Positions 37,873 to 47,903 of a stretch of DNA of 64,000 nt are shown one piece after another. The stretch covers positions 186,001-250,000 of the forward strand of contig NC_083676.1 of the NCBI RefSeq assembly GCF_030384665.1, in the 5' to 3' direction. The notes under the pieces are model-generated. The model had not been told where the DNA came from, searched no databases, and saw nothing but the letters and a program-made list of their open reading frames with translations. How positions within the stretch are numbered: position 1 is the stretch's first letter; every line of letters begins with the position of its first letter. Both the position numbers and the translations under genes were made by a program. This DNA is from Lodderomyces elongisporus (Eukaryota; Ascomycota; Pichiomycetes; Serinales; Debaryomycetaceae).

Positions 37873-39049
37873 ATACAAAATGTGAAATGAAAGTAGTTTT
37901 TCTTTTCACTTTGATTGAAAAAAGTGTAAAAAATGTTGTATTAAGATTTCAAGATGAAGGGTGCAAGGTGCAAGGTTAGTTTAGCTTAGCTTAGCTTAGC
38001 TTAGCTTTGGTTAACCTAGCTTAGCTTAGCAGTAGTATACGTATTTAAGTAGATAAGTAAATGAAAAAAGAAGGCTCAAATATTTAGCAGGTAAAGTCTC
38101 TTACAGTTTTATAATGATTGAAATTTGCTACCAAGTGTATACTATTCTCTTTTTATATAAAAGTCGTCAAAGGAGAATTCCCAATGGGTACATGCTACAC
38201 CGCCACAGACTACTTACACAATCATATTCACTCAGTTTGAAATAGATGAAAAAAAATACTCACATACACACATGCACAGCCCGGTTACGATTCGAGTTGA
38301 TACTTTACTCTACAAGAGACTATTCGAGATAAATAGTTTTAGTTAAATTTTGTATAAAGTACCAGAACCCAACATGGCTTCTACACTTGATTAGTTTGTA
38401 CTCTTGAAGCATTGCCAAAAAAAGGAAGATTTATCCGCTTAGTCATGCCCACTTGTCGGACACACATATACCGTGAATAACCCAAACATTCTTTTCTAAC
38501 CAAAAACAAAAAACAAAAGGAAAAAGGAAAAAGAGATAAAAGACCAGAAGAAAAAAAATCTTAAACAATATACATTGGACATGTATATTTGTATATACTT
38601 ATGTATATACACCTGCTTAAGGATCGGATGTTTTGTAGAATAGCCGATCAATTTCACTCTGAATTTTCATATTCTCGTGAAAAGAGAATCCACATACATT
38701 ATTCAAAGACAGGAAGGGGTGGGGTGGTGGTTTTGGCCATACGAAAAAGTTTCTAATTCCGGTTGCAGTTTAAGGGAGCCCCACCAGAGAGATGAAGAAG
38801 AAAAAAAAAATAATAAAAGAAAAAAAAAAAGGGAATTTATAAATTATTTATAAATAAACAATGTCACACTAAAACAGGGAGAAATATATAAGCACTCTTG
38901 GGTAGCCAGCAAAAGTACAGCAACCACTAGAGCCCCATTTTTGGTTTAAAAAAAGGGATTGAAGTCAACACCTACAAGACCATTTGCAACGCCATTTACA
39001 ACACTACCATCACCACACAATAAATTTGCAATTGACTCACCAACTACTA
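37873..39049. promoter_or_regulatory. upstream region of the CaM kinase gene
   Basis: About 1.2 kb with a TTAGC repeat (37976-38030) and two GTATATAC palindromes 12 bp apart (38591-38598, 38603-38610). A-rich blocks (38800-38835) and TATA-like ATATATAAGC near 38884 are also present. The 22 codons before the chosen kinase ATG are open but begin only with TTG. Confidence 0.45.
37976..38030. repeat. TTAGC tandem repeat
   Basis: Repeated TTAGC/TTTAGC pentamers, interrupted once, in the 3' region of the small Arg-rich ORF. Confidence 0.85.
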
Positions 39050-40480
39050 ATGCCAATTGCACCATCCTCAATAGAGCACGATAAATCGACAGATGCCACT
39101 AACACCACCACCACTACCTCGGCAGCTCCTAAACCTATCCCACCACTGACTCGACCAGAGGCTCATGCACAGACAGGCCACAAAACAGTCAAGAGCTTTC
39201 TCAACAAGCTACAAGGCCAACCAGATTCGTACACTCGTAAACAGAACTATACATTTGGCAAGACTTTGGGTGCAGGCTCATTCGGAATTGTGAGATATGC
39301 AAGAGATAACACTACAGGCGAGGATGTTGCAGTCAAAATTATTTTAAAGAAAGCACTCAAGGGCAACGAGGAAATGATCTTGGATGAAATGGGAATGCTT
39401 GAAGAATTACACAATCCACATATTGTAGGGTTCAGAGACTGGTTTGAAAGTAAGGATAAGTTTTACCTTGTTACGCAGTTGGCCACTGGTGGCGAATTGT
39501 TTGATCGTATTGTACAGCAAGGAAGGTTTACTGAGCACGATGCCAGCTTGGTTGTGCAACAAATGCTTGATGCTTTAAACTATTTACACTCGAAAGATAT
39601 TGTGCATAGGGATATCAAGCCAGAGAATGTATTATACTTGACGCCCGCAGATGACAGCCCCATAGTCTTGGCAGATTTTGGTATTGCCAAAAGACTACAA
39701 TCTCCCAAGGAGAAGTTGACGTCACTGGCTGGTTCATTTGGATATGCGGCACCTGAAGTAATTTTGGGTACCGGCCATGGTAAACCATGTGACATTTGGT
39801 CACTCGGTGTAGTCACCTACACACTTCTTTGTGGCTACTCGCCATTTAGATCGGAAAATGTTTCAGATTTCATCAACGAAGTAAAACACAACAATGCTGT
39901 GATATTCCATGCCGATTACTGGAGAGATGTATCAAAAGATGCAAGGCGATTCATTATCAAGGCTTTACAATATGACCCAGAAAGGAGACCCACGGCAGAA
40001 CAACTCCTTAACGATCCATGGCTCGTATCGATTGCCGAACAACACAAGGAATGCGATTTGTTACCATCTTTGAAAGCAAACTTTGATGCCAAGGCTAAAT
40101 TTAGACAAGCTATCGAAGTTGTTAAATTACACAATAGAATCAAGAAATTAAAGGAAATGCAAACTGAAAATGATGACGATCCAAGCGAAATTGATTTATT
40201 CAATGAAAAGGGAAACATTAGCAACAAAAAGGGGGATGACGAAAAAGATGCCGCCGCTGCACTGGCATTGTCAAATTGGAAAAAGTTTAATGATAGTTTA
40301 CCTCGTGCCGGTGACACTACAATCTCCAATGCCTCGCTTACCCCTTCGAAGCCGCAACTGCAGCTGCTGAACAAGACCGTAGCTGCTGGAAATGCATTTG
40401 CACAACTAGTACAAGCTGCCACGCAGAATAAGGAGAGGGTTATGACTTTCAAGGAAGAGAAAGAAAAGGAGGAACAGTAA
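39050..40480 (+). CDS. calcium/calmodulin-dependent protein kinase (CMK family)
   Basis: Ser/Thr kinase of the CaMK group, 476 residues. It has the glycine loop GAGSFG (about 74-79), VAVKI, a catalytic loop HRDIKPEN (about 186-193) and DFG in LADFGIAK. The activation segment is AGSFGYAAPEV, with GHGKPCDIWSLGVVTYTLLCGYSPF after it. The segment after the kinase domain (about 340-380, FRQAIEVVKLHNRIKKLKEM) is basic and amphipathic, as expected for the autoinhibitory/calmodulin-binding region. The sequence fits yeast Cmk1/Cmk2, but I cannot tell which paralogue. The Thr-rich N-terminus is low complexity. The first ATG in frame was used as start. Confidence 0.88.
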   Translation: MPIAPSSIEHDKSTDATNTTTTTSAAPKPIPPLTRPEAHAQTGHKTVKSFLNKLQGQPDSYTRKQNYTFGKTLGAGSFGIVRYARDNTTGEDVAVKIILKKALKGNEEMILDEMGMLEELHNPHIVGFRDWFESKDKFYLVTQLATGGELFDRIVQQGRFTEHDASLVVQQMLDALNYLHSKDIVHRDIKPENVLYLTPADDSPIVLADFGIAKRLQSPKEKLTSLAGSFGYAAPEVILGTGHGKPCDIWSLGVVTYTLLCGYSPFRSENVSDFINEVKHNNAVIFHADYWRDVSKDARRFIIKALQYDPERRPTAEQLLNDPWLVSIAEQHKECDLLPSLKANFDAKAKFRQAIEVVKLHNRIKKLKEMQTENDDDPSEIDLFNEKGNISNKKGDDEKDAAAALALSNWKKFNDSLPRAGDTTISNASLTPSKPQLQLLNKTVAAGNAFAQLVQAATQNKERVMTFKEEKEKEEQ

Positions 40481-41134
40481 ATAAGTAGTAAAGAACGACG
40501 GTAGAGTATTCTATAGCTTTAATCATATTGAGTATTTGTTCTTGTGTTGTTGCAATATCCCCAAAAAAAAAATGAAAAAAAGGAAAAAAAGGAAGCTTGA
40601 AAACTTTAAGGCTATACTGACCGAAGGCAGAAAATAACAGGTGGTTCTTATAACTTTTACATTGAATTTATGACCCCCCTCCTCCCCCTCCCATCATTAT
40701 CAGATGTAGTTGCTTGTGGCGCCTTTAGCGTCTTGGTCGTCATTGTTGCTGCTGGCAGTAACAGAGTTATCAACGTCTATTGTTATTAGTGAAATGGGTG
40801 ATATTGATGTTTAGATCGAGGGTGTTGGTTGTTGTTGTCTTGAATTATCTGTTTGTAAATCAAGATTACATTCCATGCACAACACGGGTAAGGCAAAACT
40901 CCAAAAAAAAAGTAAAAAAAAAAAAATAAGAAATAAAACAAAATAAAATAAAAAAATAAAAAAAAAAGAAAGAGAAAATTATTTTGACAAAATTTTGGAA
41001 TACGACACTCCAATTTTCCACAGAGTCGAGCTTACATCCAAACTTGTCAAGAGCATACATACACTCTGTTATTTATATTTGTATATATACGTTTATATAT
41101 ATATATATATATATATTTCAATAGCATTTACACC
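40481..41134. promoter_or_regulatory. intergenic region CMK/SET2
   Basis: About 650 bp with A-runs (40562-40590, 40902-40970) and a TA repeat (41089-41117) just before the SET2 start. No gene was found. Confidence 0.45.
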
Positions 41135-43603
41135 ATGACAGAGGTTTTGCCTAGAAATGGACATCAGCGACAACTCTTCCTTGATGCAGAGGACAAAACC
41201 GCTGAAGCACTCACCAAATACCAAAACCTTCAACAATGTACTTATATGAATAAAGGCATTGGATGTCCGAGCAATTCGAAACGAGGGCGAGAGTATATGA
41301 CCTGTGACTGTGAAGAAGATTGGGATAGCTCTACAGAGCAGAACATGGCATGTGGCGAGGACTCAAACTGTATCAATCGAATCACATCTGTGGAATGTAT
41401 CAACCGACATTGTTCATGTGGCGAGAATTGTCAAAACCAACGGTTTCAAAAAAAGCAATATGCCGATGTATCTGTTTTCCAAACCGAACTAAAGGGGTAT
41501 GGTCTCAGAGCAAACACGCAGTTGCGTGAGGGGGATTTCATATATGAATATATTGGGGAAGTGATTGATGAACCAACATTTAGACAAAAAATGATTGAGT
41601 ACGATCTCAAGCAGTATAAGCATTTTTATTTTATGATGTTGAAAAATGATGCATTTATTGACGCTACTGAGAAGGGTAGCCTTGCAAGATTTGTGAATCA
41701 TTCATGTAGTCCCAACGCATTTGTTGACAAGTGGGTTGTTGCCGATAGATTGAGAATGGGAATTTTTGCCAAGAGAGACATTATGGCTGGCGAGGAAATC
41801 ACATTTGACTATAATGTCGACCGATATGGTGCTCAGTCTCAGCCATGTTATTGTGGTGAACCAAACTGTTTGAAATTTATGGGTGGAAAGACACAGACTG
41901 ATGCCGCATTATTGTTGCCCGAAGGTGTGAGCGAAGCTTTGGGGGTTAATTCTAGAATTGAAAAAGCTTGGTTGAAAGAAAACAAACATTTAAGGTCAGA
42001 ACAACAGGCTGATGATGCCACAATCAATGAGATGTTTGTCAAGAGTCTACAAGTGGAACCAATGGAGGACTTGGATGTTTCAAAAGTAATTGGTGCGTTG
42101 ATGAAGGCTCAACAGCAATCATTGATCAAGAAATTAGTTGAGAGGATGCATCTCACTACAGATGAGTATGTCAATAAGTTGCTTGTTAAATTCCATGGAT
42201 ACAAGACTTTATCCAGTGTCTTGCAAGAGGTCGCCACTAGTGCTGGTGATGCAGATGAAAATGCTAAAGATGATGGTGATGACGAATTAGTCATTTGGAT
42301 ATTGGAAGTGCTTGCCAGGTGGCCTGCAATTACAAAAAACAAGATTTCATCATCACAAATCGAGGATGTAGTTAAAGAGGTGAAGGAAAGGAGTAAGAAT
42401 GAGGAAATAGTTGTGCTTTGCGAAAAGTTGCTCCAGCAATGGTCGCAGCTTGAAATGGCGTATCGTATACCAAAAATCAAAAACCCTGTTGTTACCAGTT
42501 CTGGTTTTGATAGAAAATCAAAGTCACCTACTAAGGAGACACTTGACGAAAGTACAGCTGAGAAGTCAAATGGACGACCCCCAGCACCAAGTTATAGATT
42601 ACCGGCAAATTGGGAGACCACATTTGATGAATCATCGGGGAAATGGTATTTTTACAACAAGATTACTAGAGAAACTGACTGGAACCCTCCTAAAGGTTCA
42701 GTGCCCGTGGGACCAGCAAGAGTAGGATCGATGCTGGGTACATCTCGAGGTGCACGCTCTCATGAGGGATATCCCAAAGGTCCAAGCTCTTATGCAAGCC
42801 ATCCCTATGATAGCAATCATGGTCACAACCACGCTACTGGCCGTAACCACAACAATAGCCACAATCATAACTACAACTCCTCATTTCAAGAGACTAGAGG
42901 GCCACTGTTTAAGCATAAAGAATTGGAAATCACACGACGAGAAGAAGAACGGATACAGAAGGAGAGAGAGGCAAAAGCGCAGGAACTTGCAGCAAAAGAG
43001 AGACAAGTGATGGAAATGATTGAACAAGCCAAAATGGTCTCTCAAACAGTTACTCCTGAGCCGGAAAAGAAGTCGCGTCACAAGGATAAGCGTGGCCAAT
43101 CGAGTAGTAGATCTGATTACAAACCAAAAGAACACAAATCTAAAGAGCACAAATCTAAAGAGAACTCTATTGAATCACAATGGAAACGTGTATTGGCAAA
43201 ACATATACCAAACTTGATCAAAAAGCACCAAGCTGAAATAGGTAAAGATAATGTTAAAGGATGTGCTAAAGAAATTGTGAACAACTTGGCAAGACGCGAA
43301 GCTCAAAAAGAAAATGCCAAGCTGCCACCGGAGGAATTGGAAAAACACAAAATAAAGAAGATCAAGGCGTTTACCGACTCATTTATGGACAAATTTTTAA
43401 TCAAGTACAGGAGGAAGCATCAGAGTAGAAAGAGGAAGTTGGATCAAGATGGAAATGGCGAAATTGAAGGTGTTGATGATATAATGGGTGATGCTAATGA
43501 ACTAGAAAGTCCAGTGGCAAATGTCACGGGCGATGGCAGTGGCGAAGTCGATACGAGTAAAGAAGAGGCAGAAGATAATGATGTTAAAAGGGTGAAAGTA
43601 TAG
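41135..43603 (+). CDS. SET2: histone H3 lysine-36 methyltransferase Set2
   Basis: Nuclear methyltransferase coupled to elongating RNA polymerase II. Domain order is diagnostic. An AWS Cys-rich region (about 36-95) is followed by the SET domain (about 105-225) with RFVNHSCSPNA near 186 and GEEITFDYN. Post-SET CYCGEPNC follows, then a helical middle region, a WW domain (about 488-520, LPANWETTFDESSGKWYFYN), a coiled, Glu/Lys-rich stretch, and the C-terminal SRI domain (about 678-765) that binds the phosphorylated Pol II CTD. It has 822 residues against about 733 in S. cerevisiae. A His/Asn-rich linker lies after WW. The start agrees with the conserved N-terminus. Confidence 0.95.
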   Translation: MTEVLPRNGHQRQLFLDAEDKTAEALTKYQNLQQCTYMNKGIGCPSNSKRGREYMTCDCEEDWDSSTEQNMACGEDSNCINRITSVECINRHCSCGENCQNQRFQKKQYADVSVFQTELKGYGLRANTQLREGDFIYEYIGEVIDEPTFRQKMIEYDLKQYKHFYFMMLKNDAFIDATEKGSLARFVNHSCSPNAFVDKWVVADRLRMGIFAKRDIMAGEEITFDYNVDRYGAQSQPCYCGEPNCLKFMGGKTQTDAALLLPEGVSEALGVNSRIEKAWLKENKHLRSEQQADDATINEMFVKSLQVEPMEDLDVSKVIGALMKAQQQSLIKKLVERMHLTTDEYVNKLLVKFHGYKTLSSVLQEVATSAGDADENAKDDGDDELVIWILEVLARWPAITKNKISSSQIEDVVKEVKERSKNEEIVVLCEKLLQQWSQLEMAYRIPKIKNPVVTSSGFDRKSKSPTKETLDESTAEKSNGRPPAPSYRLPANWETTFDESSGKWYFYNKITRETDWNPPKGSVPVGPARVGSMLGTSRGARSHEGYPKGPSSYASHPYDSNHGHNHATGRNHNNSHNHNYNSSFQETRGPLFKHKELEITRREEERIQKEREAKAQELAAKERQVMEMIEQAKMVSQTVTPEPEKKSRHKDKRGQSSSRSDYKPKEHKSKEHKSKENSIESQWKRVLAKHIPNLIKKHQAEIGKDNVKGCAKEIVNNLARREAQKENAKLPPEELEKHKIKKIKAFTDSFMDKFLIKYRRKHQSRKRKLDQDGNGEIEGVDDIMGDANELESPVANVTGDGSGEVDTSKEEAEDNDVKRVKV

Positions 43604-44139
43604 AGAAAAAAAAAGTTGTTAGACAGTTTGTATTATTTTTTTTAAAAAAAAAACAAGAAGTGAAAAAAAAGAGAAAAAAAAATAGAGAAAAGAAGGAGTA
43701 GAATATTAGATACCATCAAGAGTGTTTAATTATATGAGGAAGAAACATTGAGAAGTGGATATAAAAGTTTGAGCCGCCCATTCATTTTACTTTTCGTGTT
43801 TGGATAAAAAATTCGTTAAAATGTAGAGGTTTTATACCATGGATATCTCAATCAAGGTTTATACCCACCAAAACAAATATAGATTCATAAATGCCACCTA
43901 ACGTGAGTTTGTAAAAATATAAGGATCAGCCAATAATTGAGGCTATAGATGTATAATCACAACATTCTTGAAGAAACTAAGAAAAAGTACGAAAAGAAAA
44001 GAAAAGAAAAGAAATGAAATGAAAAGAGAAGAGAAGGATCAACAATAACAACGACAACAATCTAGTGTCTAAAGGTCTATTTCATCTGTAGTTGTCTCTA
44101 TGTATGCTCTATTTATAATTTGTCTCGTTTTTTCTTCAT
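43604..44139. other. convergent intergenic region SET2/GPD
   Basis: About 540 bp between convergent stops, with A-runs (43644-43682) and AAAAG repeats (43991-44030). No gene was found. Confidence 0.5.
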
Positions 44140-45306
44140 TCATGAAAAGTGAGCATCTCTATTCAACAAGTTTGGCAAGTTTTCAATGGATTCACTTCCA
44201 TAGATTATCTGGTATGTAGCTTCAAACAATGGAAATTCGTCTAATTTCTCTACATTTGTCAATAATTCATGCACTTCTTTTGCTGTAACAATACCCTGAG
44301 AGCTTTGGCCATTGAGCAATTTCTTTTCGGCTTGTTCTGCACTTGCTCCAGTCTCAGCCATGTATCTACCAACACGAACGTTTCTTCCTCCGGAACAGGT
44401 GGTGATCAAGTCAGCAACACCGGCGGATTCTGCGGTAAATGTTGATGCTAAACTTTCTGGGAAGAACATTTCTGAGAATTTGATTGTCTCGAGTAAACCA
44501 ACACGCATGATAGCTGCCTTGGCGTTGTCACCCCATCCCAATCCTTCGACAAACCCTACAGCGAGAGCAACAATGTTTTTCAAGGCACCTCCAATACATA
44601 CACCAGCAACGTCTTCAATGACATTGACATGGAAATATGGACGATGGAATGCGGCTTTCAAAATGTATTGGTCGATATCTTTGCCTGCGCCACGGTAATC
44701 TGATGGTAATTTGTAGGCAACTGTTGTTTCTGACCATTTACAACGTGCCACTTCGGGTGCCAAGTTGGCACCTGATAATGCACCACATGTGATTCCCAAT
44801 TCCTCGGTGATATAAGTGGACAACAATTTACAGCCTTCTTTGCTGACTTCAAGACCTTTTAAGCATGAAATGGCACGAGCAGTTGGTGGTACATGGCCTT
44901 TCAATTGCTTAAGGATCTTGGGTAAGAACTGGTGAGGCATGTTGAACACGATCAAATCGGCACCCTCAACGGTTTTGAGCAAACTTGGTTCAGCAACCAA
45001 GTTTGTTGGTAATTTCACACCTGGTAAGTATTTGATGTTCACGTGCTGTTGGTTAATAATTTCGGTTAATGGTTTTCCGTCAATTTTTTCTTCAAAGACC
45101 CACATTCTAACGTGGTGGGCAAACAAGTGTGGTCTTGCAAGGGCATTCTCGGCAACAACCTTGGCAATTGTGGTACCCCAGTTACCCGAGCCAATGACAC
45201 AGATCCTAAATGGATGGTCTGGCGAGAGTGAATTCTTTGGGTTTGGAGATTTGGTTGGTGTGAGAATATTGGATAGTTGTGTTAATCTGGATTGGGCTCC
45301 TGACAT
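44140..45306 (-). CDS. NAD-dependent glycerol-3-phosphate dehydrogenase
   Basis: Reduces dihydroxyacetone phosphate to glycerol-3-phosphate for glycerol synthesis, osmotic response and redox balance. From the first ATG it has 388 residues. The NAD-binding motif GSGNWG is at 39-44, followed by VFEEKIDGKPLTEIIN, NMPHQFLPKILKQLKGH, ISCLKG, LSGANLAPEVA, GGALKNIVALAVGFVEGLGWG and TTCSGGRNVRVGRYM. It is closely related to yeast Gpd1/Gpd2, but the paralogue cannot be assigned. No in-frame CTG codon is present. The frame stays open 66 codons upstream with no ATG, and the last 39 of these read like a mitochondrial presequence (see separate entry). A TA repeat lies at 45506-45523. Confidence 0.93.
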   Translation of the reverse strand: MSGAQSRLTQLSNILTPTKSPNPKNSLSPDHPFRICVIGSGNWGTTIAKVVAENALARPHLFAHHVRMWVFEEKIDGKPLTEIINQQHVNIKYLPGVKLPTNLVAEPSLLKTVEGADLIVFNMPHQFLPKILKQLKGHVPPTARAISCLKGLEVSKEGCKLLSTYITEELGITCGALSGANLAPEVARCKWSETTVAYKLPSDYRGAGKDIDQYILKAAFHRPYFHVNVIEDVAGVCIGGALKNIVALAVGFVEGLGWGDNAKAAIMRVGLLETIKFSEMFFPESLASTFTAESAGVADLITTCSGGRNVRVGRYMAETGASAEQAEKKLLNGQSSQGIVTAKEVHELLTNVEKLDEFPLFEATYQIIYGSESIENLPNLLNRDAHFS

Positions 45307-45423
45307 CTTGCGTGTGTGTATGAATGTAATGGGAGTTGTAGAAGTATTGGTAAATGCAACAAAAGTAGACTTTAAGTTGCGATGAAGGGAATGGGAATAG
45401 TAATTACGTCTGAGTAGAAACAA
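45307..45423 (-). other. in-frame 5' extension of GPD, possible non-AUG mitochondrial leader
   Basis: The 39 codons before the GPD ATG are open and begin with a TTG that has A at -3. They contain Arg, Lys, His, Ser and Thr but no Asp or Glu, and start FLLRRNYYSHSLHRN. This composition fits a mitochondrial targeting sequence. It could also arise because yeast leaders are poor in G, which excludes Asp and Glu codons. Confidence 0.3.
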
Positions 45424-45780
45424 TATGGAAACGTTGAAATAAGAAAAGAACAGAGAAAGGATGAGAACTGTACAAGAATGAATTAATATCCAGAGATTTG
45501 TCCTTTATATATATATATATATATTATTTATATATGAATTTATCAAGATAAGTATGAAAATAATTTTATATATGAAAATGTTGATGTCATTGGATTGGAT
45601 TGGGAGAAGGTGGAGGAGGGGGGAGGAGGCTCAATGGAAATAATTTTTTTTTTAAAATGTTTTTTTTTATTTTTTATTAATTTTTATTTTTTGAGTGTGA
45701 CAATAGAAAAATTTTGTTTTTGTGTGATGAAAAATTCAATTCGGTTCCGGGCCTATTAGTGGGAAACTGAAGCAAGAAGT

Positions 45781-45812
45781 ATTGAAGCATTGAAGCATTG
45801 AAGCATTGAAGC
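45781..45812. repeat. four tandem ATTGAAGC octamers
   Basis: Exact 8-bp unit four times, followed by CGAAATAG. Confidence 0.95.
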
Positions 45813-45888
45813 CGAAATAGTTGATCTTGAAACAATACATTCTATGTCCAAAAGGGCTTCTGTCGTAGAATGTCGGAAAGTGGGGATG

Positions 45889-45921
45889 GAGAGAGTGAGA
45901 GTGAGAGTGAGAGTGAGAGAT
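45889..45921. repeat. GAGAGT tandem repeat
   Basis: About five hexamer units in the GPD upstream region. Confidence 0.9.
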
Positions 45922-47903
45922 ACGGACAAACGAAAAGATTGTATATGTAAGAACATTACCTATTGACAACTACATTGAGTGAACAGTAGTGACTGTCGAG
46001 TGTATTGTCAAATAAAAGAGAAAACATAGCAATTATTTTGTATCTTGTACTCCTTTCCTAAGTAAGAATCTAAAATCATCCGTATCTCTTTGGTATCTTC
46101 GATTTCTACCTCTTCAAAGTCACAATTTTTATTTTTTAGAAGTTCCATTCTTGTCTCTTTTTTTTTGGGTTTGTCTTCAGTGTAATGTATGTTTGTTTTT
46201 GTGTCTACTGTTCAACGGCCTTCTGTTTTTTATTTCTTTTTTTTTTTAATTTCCTTTAAATTCCATTTTAGACACTGAAGAAGTATTTAAGAAAAGTTAA
46301 GAGAGAGAGGGACTAAGAGCAAGAGATAACCGAGGCTCTTTAGTCGGGACATATATTTACATGTGGATTTCCTTTGCTAATACGAAAGACAAAAGAATGC
46401 ATAATCTCATACAGATTTTCTCTCCATCCTCCCTTCCTTCCTTTGCTTCCCTTGCTTAATATCGCTTCAAGCACCTCCCCCTCTCTTACTCCCCCCTCTC
46501 TTCCTTTTCCTCGTTTTTCCTCTTCCATCACACGAGATCTAATAGATTTATCCTTACCTTAACATACATTATACATACATATGGGTACGATAGTTATTGG
46601 TGACGGAGATGGCAATAGTACTAATAAATTTCTTTAAAAAAAAAAAGAGTGCAAGATCTCATCTGTCGCCATTCTTCACTTAAAAATATAGCAGCAGCAA
46701 TTTTTTAAACGTTTAAACGTTCCCTTGTTTCCTATCAATCTATCTATTTATCTAATCTTATTTTTTTGATTCATTTGTCCTTTTGCTTATTCAATGTTTG
46801 GCATATTTAATGAAAAAAAAAATTGACGTACTTTTTCTTGAAGAATACAATGATGTAAAGAAAAAAAAAAAAATTTGGTTGAGTGTGGGGGGTAATAGTA
46901 AATAATAAGGAAACATTGATGACGGACCGAGCTATTAACGCCAGAAGAGTACATAAACACTACATTTAACAATCTTTAGAGTCATTTCAATAAACCCTCG
47001 TCTCTTTTTTCTCTTTATACTTTCATTCTGTTCTATTCCATCCTTCTACTTGTTGTTTTCCTTTCTTATTCATTTTCATTTTTTTTGTTTTTGTTTTTGT
47101 TTTTTGTTTCGAGGTGCTTGCCCCGCAACCCAAATATGCTTTTAACCTGCGGTTAATCCCGTAGGATGCATAATGATGGCATAGATACGCAATATATTTT
47201 TGTCGGTACTTCGTTACTGGGCCAAAGTTTCTTTTGAACTCATACTTCAGAATTAGATACAAGCTTGATGGAAGATGAAAGAGAAAGAGAAAGAGAAATG
47301 AAAAAGGAATAAGAGCTAGAGAACTAGTAAAGCCGACTTGTTTTTGGGTGGTGAGGGAATAAAATGTAAGATCTTTTGACTTCTTTCATTCAGCAAACCC
47401 ACACACTCTTTGCCTCTCTCAACCGACATTTTTGGTTCTTCCTCTTACCAACCCTTTTTTTGGCATTTTGTTATTTTGTTAATTTTGTTAATTTTGTTTT
47501 TAATAATTGCTGCAGATTAGCTTAGAGAACATTTGAATTTTATGAAAATCTCAACGGTTCGAAAAAGTTGCGTTTCCCAATTTTGTCCATCAACTTCCCT
47601 TCACCCGAATTGTTACACAAACAATACCTAGACAATTATGTCACTTAATTTGCTTGACTTGACCTATACAAACAATAGACAATTTTCAAGTTTCAAGTAC
47701 TGACTGATTGGATAGTTGAAGAAATGGGAAGCAAAAACAAAAAGTAAAGAAGGAAAAAATATATAAAAAAAAAGACATAGAAGAAAAGAACCAAAATTAA
47801 AAAATAGAAGAACAGAGCCATAAATCAAAAAAAAAAATACCAGAGTTTTAATAATATTAAAGAAAGAATTGAAAATAAATATTCTATATAAACCTAACTT
47901 GGA

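Larger units (their letters stand above)
45307..47903. promoter_or_regulatory. 2.6 kb upstream region of GPD
   Basis: Spacer between GPD (-) and the stop of the C2H2 gene (-). It contains four ATTGAAGC units (45781-45812), a GAGAGT repeat (45889-45921), CT-rich stretches (46420-46520) and a slightly GC-richer patch at about 47110-47220. Only short frames without recognisable domains occur. The length suits the complex osmotic control known for GPD genes, though no specific element was assigned. Confidence 0.4.

Noticed and set aside
47110..47230. GC-richer patch suspected to be a tRNA or other structured RNA
   Set aside because: No A-box/B-box pair at proper spacing and no cloverleaf. The minus-strand ORF across it begins with TTG.
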